A stretch of 14,500 nucleotides of DNA, from the NCBI GenBank assembly GCA_009936675.1, contig JAACDY010000201.1:1-14500 (forward strand), in the 5' to 3' direction. Position numbers and translations under genes: made by a program. This stretch comes from Bacteroidota bacterium (GTDB lineage Bacteria; Bacteroidota; Bacteroidia; Flavobacteriales; Flavobacteriaceae). The notes under the pieces were generated by a model. It was not told the DNA's origin. It made no database searches and saw only the letters and a list, made by a program, of their open reading frames with translations. Of the stretch, positions 7,950 to 14,361 are shown in pieces. Each line of letters starts with the position of its first letter. Within the stretch, counting starts at the first letter, position 1.

Positions 7950-9080
7950 TCATAAAATCAATAGAGGAAAAGGGACTTTCTGAGCATCAAAAAAAGATTT
8001 CAATTCCAGCCAATAAGCCAACTCCCCTCCTCCACCAATATAGGCGATATTAGGTAATATGACCTCTTGATAAAGAGGACGCAACAATACATTGGGTGAA
8101 AATTTTTCAGGAGATTTCTCTACCCAATCCATCATTTCTGATGCACTGACGCTGTCTTCTTTTCCCTCCCATGTATAGCCACGCTCATCTTTTATTAGGC
8201 GGTGCCGCTTACCTTCCTCCAAAAAAAACAAATGCAGATCTCTTGGATTGACCTGAGGCTTATAGTGAGGATTGTACTCTTTTTCGAGGGTTTCGATCTG
8301 GGAGAGCACCTTTTGAGCACAAGTTTGTTCTTGTAATTCTTCTTTTAGATAGGGAATAAAGTGTTTTTTCAAGTTCGCATCATCCCCATCAATGATCAGC
8401 AATCCGTAGGCTTCAAAAAGGGAATGCACAAAAATCCTCGTTGCATGAGACAAATCCCCTCCTGCCTCATAGCTTTTTTCGATCAAAGATTTTAATATAT
8501 TGGCGTTGATGCTGTTCCCCAGTTCTTTTTTGAACAAATCCAACAGCGGCTTCAAACTTTTTGTATTCATTTTACCTACCGCTCCTCCGGACTCTGTATT
8601 CCATTGAAATTTTTTACCCTGAAAAATAAAAGCGCTGATTTCCTCAAAATCGTGATCTTCGGTTGCCATCCAATAAATGGGAACAAAATCTAAATCGGGA
8701 TATCGGTCTTTGAGTTGTCGGCTCAATTTGATGGTACTGACAATTTTATAGATAAAATAAAGCGGCCCGGTCATCAAACACAACTGATGTCCAGTGGCAA
8801 CTGTTAGGGTATTTTCGTTTTCCAGCAATTGAAGATTCTCAGCCACCGAGGTGGACATTTTGACACTGCTGTACTGGCTTCGCAGACGATCACACAGTGT
8901 TTTCCTGATCTGGGGCGAGTAAGCCTTACTTTTTTTTAAAGCCTGCTGGTAAAGATTTTCAAAACTGGGTAAGCCACTGTGAAAGGGCTGTAGTTCTTTT
9001 TTGTCATTGAGATAATCGCACATCAAGTCGGAAAAATATCCGGTTTCGATGAAGGGAATATGATGCGCTTTCATGACCAT
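7950..9080 (-). CDS. bshC: BshC N-terminal fragment (Rossmann-like core), 376 residues
   Basis: This is the product expected if the TGA at 7952-7950 terminates translation. It keeps the ligase core: IPFIETGYFSDL at 8-19, GHQLCLMTGPLYFIYK at 97-112, IYWMATEDHDFEEI at 135-148, and the glycine-rich IGGGGELAYWLEL at 348-360. It lacks the last 160 or so residues, which form the helical dimerisation region in BshC. The first codon may be the ATG at 9080 or the ATG at 9074 two codons later; homologues fit either. I cannot say whether this fragment is stable or active. Confidence 0.8.
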   Translation of the reverse strand: MVMKAHHIPFIETGYFSDLMCDYLNDKKELQPFHSGLPSFENLYQQALKKSKAYSPQIRKTLCDRLRSQYSSVKMSTSVAENLQLLENENTLTVATGHQLCLMTGPLYFIYKIVSTIKLSRQLKDRYPDLDFVPIYWMATEDHDFEEISAFIFQGKKFQWNTESGGAVGKMNTKSLKPLLDLFKKELGNSINANILKSLIEKSYEAGGDLSHATRIFVHSLFEAYGLLIIDGDDANLKKHFIPYLKEELQEQTCAQKVLSQIETLEKEYNPHYKPQVNPRDLHLFFLEEGKRHRLIKDERGYTWEGKEDSVSASEMMDWVEKSPEKFSPNVLLRPLYQEVILPNIAYIGGGGELAYWLELKSFFDAQKVPFPLLIL

Positions 9081-9106
9081 TTTAAGATAAAGATAGGGGT
9101 GTTTTT

Positions 9107-10429
9107 TTAATCTCCAACACCCTTGTTGTTTAGTGGGATACCATAGAGATCAAAATCTGTTGCTTCGACGATTTTAACCTCCGTAAAATCGCCCAACTTC
9201 AGATAATACTTTTTGGCATCGATCAACACTTCATTGTCAACATCAGGAGAGTCGATTTCGGTTCTGCCGACAAAGTGGTCGCCTTGTTTTCGATCGATCA
9301 CACAACGAAAGCTTTTCCCCACCTTTTTTTGATTCTGTTCCCAAGAGATTTCGGATTGTATTTTCATGATTTCATTAGCGCGCTCCTGCTTAACCTCCTG
9401 TGATAGATTGTCCTCCAATTGATAAGCATGGGTATTTTCTTCATGACTGTAGGTGAAGCAGCCCAAACGTTCAAATCGCATGGCCTTGACCCATTGTTTG
9501 AGGGTTTCAAAATCAGCTTCTGTCTCACCGGGATAACCAACAATCAGTGTCGTTCTCAAAGCAATTTTGGGTAGTATTTTTCGGATATTATTAATCAAAT
9601 CCGTCGTCTTTTTTTGAGTAGTTCCCCTGCGCATGGATTTGAGGATGGGATCAGAAATATGCTGTAAGGGAATGTCCAAATAATTACAAACCTTGGGTTC
9701 ATTTTTCATGACTTCAATCACATCCATAGGAAAGCCAGAGGGAAAGGCGTAATGCATTCGAATCCATTCTATACCAGACACCTTAGCCAAAGCCCGAAGC
9801 AAGTCGGCCAATCGTCTTTCTTGGTATAAATCCAGACCGTAATAGGTCAAATCTTGTGCAATTAACAGTAATTCTTTGACTCCGTTCTGGGCCAATTTTT
9901 CAGCTCTTTGCACCAATTCCTCTATGGGAGTAGAGCGGTGTTTACCACGCATCAGTGGGATGGCGCAAAAAGAACAGGGACGATCACAGCCTTCAGAAAC
10001 TTTAAAGTAAGCGTAATTTTTGGGAGTAGTCGTTTGACGTTCTCCCAACAATTCATGTTTGTAATCTGCACCCAGTGCTTTGAGCAATTGGGGCAAATCG
10101 GTAGTCCCAAAATAGGCATCCACTTGTGGCATTTCCTTTTCCAGATCTGGCTTATAGCGTTCGCTCAAACAGCCGGTAACAAATAACTGGTCAATGGTGC
10201 CACTTTCCTTTTTTTGGATTTGCTCCAAAATGGTGTTGACGGATTCCTCCTTGGCATTATCGATAAAACCACATGTATTGACCACTACAATATTGCCTTC
10301 TTCCTCGTGAACTACGTCTTTGTCATTGGCTTTTAACTGCCCCATCAAAACCTCCGAGTCATAGAGGTTTTTGGAACAGCCCATGGTAATAACGTTGATT
10401 TTGTTTTGCTTTATACTTTTGGTTCTCAA
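9107..10429 (-). CDS. rimO: Ribosomal protein uS12 methylthiotransferase RimO
   Basis: RimO is a radical S-adenosylmethionine enzyme that adds a methylthio group to the conserved aspartate of ribosomal protein uS12. The 440-residue protein has all three methylthiotransferase domains. The N-terminal domain holds the cysteines of the auxiliary iron-sulfur cluster, Cys18, Cys53 and Cys87. The radical SAM core has CDRPCSFC with Cys148, Cys152 and Cys155. A TRAM domain occupies roughly 370-435. RimO rather than MiaB is indicated by MGCSKNLYDSEVLMGQL near the start and the DLYG end. The start is TTG at 10429: no ATG precedes it in frame, the first internal ATG (residue 16) would remove conserved sequence, and RTKS at the N-terminus is what I expect for flavobacterial RimO. 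It begins ten bases after the hydrolase stop. Confidence 0.96.
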   Translation of the reverse strand: MRTKSIKQNKINVITMGCSKNLYDSEVLMGQLKANDKDVVHEEEGNIVVVNTCGFIDNAKEESVNTILEQIQKKESGTIDQLFVTGCLSERYKPDLEKEMPQVDAYFGTTDLPQLLKALGADYKHELLGERQTTTPKNYAYFKVSEGCDRPCSFCAIPLMRGKHRSTPIEELVQRAEKLAQNGVKELLLIAQDLTYYGLDLYQERRLADLLRALAKVSGIEWIRMHYAFPSGFPMDVIEVMKNEPKVCNYLDIPLQHISDPILKSMRRGTTQKKTTDLINNIRKILPKIALRTTLIVGYPGETEADFETLKQWVKAMRFERLGCFTYSHEENTHAYQLEDNLSQEVKQERANEIMKIQSEISWEQNQKKVGKSFRCVIDRKQGDHFVGRTEIDSPDVDNEVLIDAKKYYLKLGDFTEVKIVEATDFDLYGIPLNNKGVGD

Positions 10430-10439
10430 TGGACTAACT

Positions 10440-11432
10440 TTATTTTAAATCTATACCTAATTTTTCTTCCAAAAAATTCAGGGCTGCTTTTTCGACTTGA
10501 GAATGATTGGGGGTACTCAAATGCGAGATAATCACGTGGTCTCCCGCATCGGGAAAAGCCATTTTTTCTTTTTTGTCTCTTGGAGTACCCAATTGATCAA
10601 ACATTTTGAGCATGGCGGGAACGGATACTACCTCATCTTTTTCTTCTTCATTTTTGTAGTAGTATCCCATAAAAACTGGTGAGGTAATCCTCTCAAAAAT
10701 CTCTGGGCGCATTGCTGTTTCCACCAACTTTTGCAAGTGTAAGGTACACTCCAGTCGGTAGCGGGTAGTCCAATGGTTCCGCTTTTGTTCTGTAATTTTA
10801 TCCATGATGTGGTATTTGCTTCCCAAAACTATACGGGCTATATATAGTCCCCAAGGTAAGGTCAGCAACTTGGCATCGGGATTGTAAATTTCTACATTGG
10901 GTCCAAACAACAGTAAAGCGTCAATTTGGGGATCATTTCCCAGAATTAAAGACAGCGTACCTCCCGAAGAACTGGATACCACAATTACCTTCTCGCCTAT
11001 CTTTTTGGCTACGGCTAATGCCTCTTTGGCACTATCCAAATACCGTTGTGCTGTAAAATGCAACATGGGTTCTTCTTCTATCAGTCCATGATCGCTCAGT
11101 CTGGGCAGATATAGATTGGCCTTTAATGCTTTGGCTAAGTTGCGATGAACAGGATTACCTTCTCCTCTGCTCGCAGAAAAACCATGTAAATACAAAATAC
11201 TATAGGCTGTTTTTTGAGGAATCGTATCGTGGAAAAATAATTGTGAAGCATTACCTGGCTTAACATTGTCAAAAGTCGCTTCTTTGTTGTCAATCCAATC
11301 CTTTAATTCAGACAGATCGTGTTGGATCTCGGGCAATGGTTTTTCCAAATCGGGCGATTCCACTTCGGGACCAATGATAAAGAGTGCAAAAAGAACTGCG
11401 AACACAAAAAGCGTGTTTTCTATAGCTTTCAT
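10440..11432 (-). CDS. Membrane-anchored or secreted alpha/beta hydrolase
   Basis: The 330-residue protein has one hydrophobic segment at residues 7-20, an anchor or signal sequence, followed by an alpha/beta hydrolase fold. LYLHGFSASRGEGNP at 80-94 provides the His-Gly motif near the oxyanion hole. The nucleophile elbow is VVSSSSGGTL, in which Ser155 is the likely nucleophile and a serine replaces the first glycine of GxSxG. DAGDHVI at 295-301 supplies the probable catalytic His299. Substrate is unknown; carboxylesterase or lipase-like activity is inferred. I place the start at ATG 11432 because it directly precedes the hydrophobic segment; GTG at 11441 would add three residues. It lies nine bases after ftsY and ten before rimO, so the three are probably one operon. 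I believe this order recurs in related bacteria, but that is from memory. Confidence 0.85.
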   Translation of the reverse strand: MKAIENTLFVFAVLFALFIIGPEVESPDLEKPLPEIQHDLSELKDWIDNKEATFDNVKPGNASQLFFHDTIPQKTAYSILYLHGFSASRGEGNPVHRNLAKALKANLYLPRLSDHGLIEEEPMLHFTAQRYLDSAKEALAVAKKIGEKVIVVSSSSGGTLSLILGNDPQIDALLLFGPNVEIYNPDAKLLTLPWGLYIARIVLGSKYHIMDKITEQKRNHWTTRYRLECTLHLQKLVETAMRPEIFERITSPVFMGYYYKNEEEKDEVVSVPAMLKMFDQLGTPRDKKEKMAFPDAGDHVIISHLSTPNHSQVEKAALNFLEEKLGIDLK

Positions 11433-11441
11433 ATAACTCAC

Positions 11442-12395
11442 TTAACTGAAAAAACTTCCCACAAATGTTCCGGCATGAAACAATTGCAAATCCTCTACTC
11501 CCTCCCCTACTCCAATAAAACGAACGGGAATTTGAAATTGATCGGAAATACCCATTACCACTCCCCCTTTGGCAGTCCCATCGAGTTTGGTGATGGCCAA
11601 TGAGGTTACTTCTGTGGCGGCAGTAAACTGTTTGGCTTGCTCAAAAGCGTTTTGTCCAGTGGAGCCGTCCAAAACCAACAAGACCTCATGGGGTGCATCG
11701 GGAACTACTTTGTCCATTACTTTTTTGACCTTGGCCAATTCATTCATCAAATTGATCTTATTGTGTAAACGTCCAGCCGTATCGATGATGACCAAATCGC
11801 TTTTTTGAGCAACAGCCGACTGCAGGCTGTCAAAGGCTACTGAGGCAGGGTCACTGCCCATTTGTTGTTTAACCAAATCAACGCCTACTCTATCTGCCCA
11901 AATTTGTAATTGATCTATGGCACCTGCTCTGAAGGTATCGGCTGCACCCAATAGGACTTTTTTCCCGCCCCTTTTATAATGATGAGCCAGTTTGCCGATG
12001 GTAGTGGTTTTACCAACGCCATTCACTCCCACCACCATCATAACGTGGGGTGGGTGATCCAAAGGCGCATCGAAGTCTTTGACCACATTCTTATTATGCT
12101 GCTGTAAAAGGGTGGTGATTTCTTCTCTTAAAATCTCAGCCAATTCTTTGGTTCCCAAATATTTATCTTTGGCCACTCTTGCCTCCAAGGCATCGATGAT
12201 TTTGAGTGTGGTAGCCACCCCCACATCAGAACGGATCAGAACCTCTTCCAATTCGTCCAATAGATCAGCATCAATTTTTGACTTTCCAGCGACCGCTGTT
12301 CCCAATTTTGAAAAAAAAGATTTTTTTGAAGCCGAAAGACCTTGATCTAACCGCTCCTTTTTTTCTGGACTAAAAATTGATTTTAAAAAACTCAT
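11442..12395 (-). CDS. ftsY: Signal recognition particle receptor FtsY
   Basis: FtsY is the membrane-associated SRP GTPase that receives ribosome-nascent chain complexes from Ffh and hands them to SecYEG or YidC. The 317-residue protein is a short form: it has the N domain (about 40-100) and G domain (about 115-317) but no long acidic A domain, only about 40 mostly basic residues before the N domain. Motifs are complete: GVNGVGKTT at 123-131 (P-loop), DTFRAGA at 153-159, DTAGR at 205-209, TKLDGTAKGG at 269-278 and GVGEGVEDL at 296-304. The start is ATG at 12395. It follows the rpmB-rpmG-DUF4295 unit, but an intrinsic terminator ends only about ten bases before it, so its expression needs readthrough or an unseen promoter. 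The stop is TAA. Confidence 0.97.
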   Translation of the reverse strand: MSFLKSIFSPEKKERLDQGLSASKKSFFSKLGTAVAGKSKIDADLLDELEEVLIRSDVGVATTLKIIDALEARVAKDKYLGTKELAEILREEITTLLQQHNKNVVKDFDAPLDHPPHVMMVVGVNGVGKTTTIGKLAHHYKRGGKKVLLGAADTFRAGAIDQLQIWADRVGVDLVKQQMGSDPASVAFDSLQSAVAQKSDLVIIDTAGRLHNKINLMNELAKVKKVMDKVVPDAPHEVLLVLDGSTGQNAFEQAKQFTAATEVTSLAITKLDGTAKGGVVMGISDQFQIPVRFIGVGEGVEDLQLFHAGTFVGSFFS

Positions 12396-12404
12396 AGGAC
12401 TACC

Positions 12405-12433
12405 AATAAAAAAAGCTACTGTAAAAGTAGCTT
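12405..12433 (-). terminator. Intrinsic terminator after the ribosomal protein unit
   Basis: On the minus strand AAGCTACT (12433-12426), a 5-base loop TTTAC and AGTAGCTT (12420-12413) form a perfect 8-bp stem, followed by a T-rich run TTTTTATT (12412-12405). This is a textbook Rho-independent terminator in the direction of the genes. It lies 22 bases past the DUF4295 stop codon and ends nine bases before the ftsY start codon. Confidence 0.85.
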
Positions 12434-12455
12434 ATATTTTGAATTGTAGTTGATT

Positions 12456-12608
12456 TTATTGCTTACTCAACCATTCGTTCGCACGATCGGGATTGATAAT
12501 GGTTTCAACGAAAGAGTATGAGCTAGAATTATTTTTCTTAACCATCTTGATGGCTTTTGTCAACTTTTTGGATCCCGTCTGAAGGGTTGCTACTGATTTC
12601 TTTGCCAT
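12456..12608 (-). CDS. DUF4295 family small basic protein, ribosome-linked
   Basis: This 50-residue ORF encodes a basic protein beginning MAKKSVATLQTGSKKLTKAI and ending NEWLSKQ, with a TAA stop. It matches what I know of the DUF4295 family, found in Bacteroidota next to rpmB and rpmG. The ATG at 12608 is two bases after the rpmG stop, so it is certainly in the same transcript and shares its terminator. Size, charge and position suggest a ribosomal protein. I recall that structural work on the Flavobacterium johnsoniae ribosome described an additional large-subunit protein called bL38, and this family may be it; I am not certain of that link. Nothing in the sequence suggests an enzyme. Confidence 0.9.
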   Translation of the reverse strand: MAKKSVATLQTGSKKLTKAIKMVKKNNSSSYSFVETIINPDRANEWLSKQ

Positions 12609-12610
12609 AA

Positions 12611-12793
12611 CTACTTAATTTCTTTGTGAAGGGTCATACGCTTGAGGATGGGATTGAATTTTTTAATCTCCAATCGATCGGGCGTATTCTTTTTATTTTT
12701 GGTAGTGATATAACGCGAAGTTCCGGGTTTTCCAGACTCTTTGTGTTCTGTACACTCTAAAATAACTTGAACTCTGTTTCCTTTCTTTGCCAT
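12611..12793 (-). CDS. rpmG: Large ribosomal subunit protein bL33
   Basis: The 60-residue basic protein contains the bL33 signatures RVQVILECTEHK near the start, SRYITTKNKKNTPDRLEIKK in the middle and FNPILKRMTLHKEIK at the end. Only one cysteine is present, so it is the zinc-free form without the paired CxxC motifs. bL33 sits near the E site of the large subunit. ATG at 12793 lies eight bases after the rpmB stop, and the TAG stop is two bases before the DUF4295 start, giving a tight three-gene unit. Confidence 0.98.
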   Translation of the reverse strand: MAKKGNRVQVILECTEHKESGKPGTSRYITTKNKKNTPDRLEIKKFNPILKRMTLHKEIK

Positions 12794-12801
12794 GTTAATC
12801 T

Positions 12802-13035
12802 TTATAAAATGCCTTGAGCTTTAGCCTCTTTAATCACAGCACTAATTCCTTTTTTGTTAATGGTTTTCAACACGGAGGCTTTTATTTTTAAGGTAATCCA
12901 TTTATCTTCTTCGGGAATGTAAAAGCGTTTTTTGATCAAGTTGATGTCAAAACGTCTTCTCGTTTTGTTCATGGCATGGGAAACATTATTTCCGAACATT
13001 ACCCTCTTTCCCGTGATGTCGCAAACTCTAGACAT
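12802..13035 (-). CDS. rpmB: Large ribosomal subunit protein bL28
   Basis: The 77-residue basic protein begins MSRVCDITGKRVMFGNNVSH and has TRRRFDINLIKKRFYIPEED in the middle, typical of bL28; the C-terminal half (LKIKASVLKTINKKGISAVI) also fits. It is the first gene of the rpmB-rpmG-DUF4295 unit. ATG at 13035 lies 27 bases downstream of a consensus -7 element. The leader before the ATG is A-rich with no Shine-Dalgarno sequence, as expected for highly expressed genes in Bacteroidota. Confidence 0.98.
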   Translation of the reverse strand: MSRVCDITGKRVMFGNNVSHAMNKTRRRFDINLIKKRFYIPEEDKWITLKIKASVLKTINKKGISAVIKEAKAQGIL

Positions 13036-13061
13036 GGTTTTTATCGTTTTTTAACAGGATG

Positions 13062-13090
13062 CAAATTTACACTTTTTTAGGTAGTTACAA
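13062..13090 (-). promoter_or_regulatory. Bacteroidota-type promoter for rpmB-rpmG-DUF4295
   Basis: The minus strand has TTG (13090-13088, the end of a T-run TTTTTTTG), an 18-base spacer, and TAAATTTG (13069-13062). This matches the Bacteroidota sigma consensus TTTG-N17-20-TAnnTTTG in both boxes and spacing. It lies between the cinA stop and the rpmB start, leaving a leader of roughly 20 bases. It is the best promoter match I found in the window, fitting a ribosomal protein unit. Confidence 0.75.
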
Positions 13091-13106
13091 AAAAATTACC
13101 CAAGAA

Positions 13107-14360
13107 TTAGACCTCCTGCCTCAACAACTCCCTGTAGAGCATTTCAAAAGCTTGATTAACGGTTTTGTGAATCACACGGGTTCGGTTATTCCCCATATTG
13201 AATTGCAAGCTTTCTACTCCCTGGGGCGTTGCCAAACCAATAAAAACAGTACCCACTTCCTGCCCTTGGTCTCCTTTGGTAGGTCCGGCATTTCCAGTGG
13301 TTGCAATGGCATAATCGGACTGGTACATTTTTTGAGCTCCCAAAGCCATAGCCGATGCTACTTCTGCACTGACCACACCATAGCTGTCTATAAGGCTACT
13401 TTCCACCCCCAACAGCTTGGTTTTTGATTCAACAGCATAGGTAACCGCACTGCCTTTAAAGAAAGTAGATGCCCCGGGCTGGGAAGTAAACCGGGTGGCG
13501 ATGGCTCCACCCGTACAACTCTCCGCACAGGAAAGTGATTTCCCCAACTGATTTAATTTTTCGGCAATTAAAAACTCGATGGACTGATCCTCTTCCGTAC
13601 CAAAATAAATGTCATCAATCAAAGGGATGACCTTTTCTATCTGAGCATTTACTTCTGTTTTTAGGTTCTCTAATTCTGAGCCCTTGGTGGATAGGCGCAA
13701 GCGCACCCTCCCTAAACTGGGTAAATAGGCCAACTTGATGGTCTCTGGAAGATTGTTTTCCCAATTCTCGATTCTTTCAGCAATCACACTTTCTCCCAAA
13801 CCATAAGTGAGTATGGTTTTGTGATACAAGGCAGGCAGAACAAATTGTTGTTGAATTTTGGGCAATACCTCGTTTTTGATCAAAGCCTCCATCTCATAAG
13901 GCACACCGGGTAGGGAAACAAACACTTGTCCACCGTCCATAAACCACATCCCAGCTGCAGTACCGAATCGGTTGTGAAGAATTGTGGCTTTGGTGGGCAA
14001 GTTCGCCTGCTCTCGGTTCATATCGCTAATGGGAGTGGTGACGTATTTCTTAAAAATATTTTCGATATGTTCCAAAACAAGCTCATTCTTGACCAATTGA
14101 TCGTCAAAATATTCGCAAAGGGTATGTTTGGTAACATCGTCCTTGGTAGGCCCCAGTCCTCCTGTCATGATGATAATGTCCGCTCTTTTTCGCGCCTCGT
14201 CCAAGGCATTGACAATGATCTCTTTTTGGTCAGAGATACTGCTGATCTGAGCAATTTCAACCCCTATACTATTCAATTCCTTGGCCAAAAAAACCGCATT
14301 AGTGTTTATGATTTGTCCAATTAGAATTTCGTCTCCTATACTGACCAGTTCTGCTTTCAT
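13107..14360 (-). CDS. cinA: CinA-family protein (MoCF-like domain plus nicotinamide nucleotide amidase domain)
   Basis: The 417-residue protein has the full two-domain CinA layout. The N-terminal molybdopterin-binding-like (COG1058) domain shows GDEILIGQIINTNA at 9-22, TGGLGPTKDD at 66-75 and LPGVPYEME at 150-158; in related proteins this domain hydrolyses ADP-ribose-type pyrophosphates. The C-terminal domain (about 262-417) shows SCAESCTGG at 277-285, with Ser281 the likely nucleophile, and TTGNAGP at 354-360, as in NMN deamidases of the PncC type. The family name comes from competence-inducible genes of Streptococcus, but a pyridine-nucleotide salvage role is more likely here. ATG at 14360 lies one base after the preceding stop, so it is read with the upstream gene. 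The stop is TAA, and the rpmB promoter follows at once. Confidence 0.95.
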   Translation of the reverse strand: MKAELVSIGDEILIGQIINTNAVFLAKELNSIGVEIAQISSISDQKEIIVNALDEARKRADIIIMTGGLGPTKDDVTKHTLCEYFDDQLVKNELVLEHIENIFKKYVTTPISDMNREQANLPTKATILHNRFGTAAGMWFMDGGQVFVSLPGVPYEMEALIKNEVLPKIQQQFVLPALYHKTILTYGLGESVIAERIENWENNLPETIKLAYLPSLGRVRLRLSTKGSELENLKTEVNAQIEKVIPLIDDIYFGTEEDQSIEFLIAEKLNQLGKSLSCAESCTGGAIATRFTSQPGASTFFKGSAVTYAVESKTKLLGVESSLIDSYGVVSAEVASAMALGAQKMYQSDYAIATTGNAGPTKGDQGQEVGTVFIGLATPQGVESLQFNMGNNRTRVIHKTVNQAFEMLYRELLRQEV

Positions 14361-14361
14361 A

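Larger units (their letters stand above)
7470..9080 (-). pseudogene. bshC: bshC (bacillithiol synthase, cysteine-adding) interrupted by an in-frame TGA
   Basis: BshC joins cysteine to glucosaminyl-malate in the last step of making bacillithiol, the low-molecular-weight thiol of Firmicutes and many Bacteroidota. Read straight through from ATG 9080 to TAA 7470, the frame is 536 codons, the length expected for flavobacterial BshC. Codon 377 (7952-7950) is TGA. There is no frame change: the three codons after it encode Asn-Ala-Ala and lead directly into the rest of the family sequence. The position follows VPFPLLIL, where I recall homologues carrying an arginine (as in LLLRNS), so one C-to-T change in a CGA codon, or one A-to-T change in AGA, would explain it. 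The break falls between the Rossmann-like core and the C-terminal helical coiled-coil domain. Both halves otherwise look well conserved, so the event is recent, a sequence error, or tolerated. The spacing to rimO upstream is 26 bases. Confidence 0.85.

Noticed and set aside
7950..7952. Selenocysteine at the bshC TGA
   Set aside because: The family residue there is expected to be arginine, not cysteine, and I see no SECIS-like hairpin directly downstream.
7938..7953. Frameshift as the cause of the bshC split
   Set aside because: The codons on both sides of the TGA are in the same frame, with only three sense codons between the stop and the next open stretch; a substitution is sufficient.
7946..7953. 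ATGs at 7953 and 7948 as re-initiation starts for the BshC C-terminal half
   Set aside because: Both are out of frame with the C-terminal half and reach a stop within nine codons.
13071..13106. Possible terminator after cinA (GGTA/TACC-type repeat with a T-run)
   Set aside because: Only about four base pairs can form and the T-run sits inside the loop; the tract is better explained as part of the rpmB promoter.
13926..14324. Plus-strand ORF of 132 codons opposite cinA
   Set aside because: It is fully covered by the conserved N-terminal domain of cinA on the other strand, and its composition shows no protein family features.
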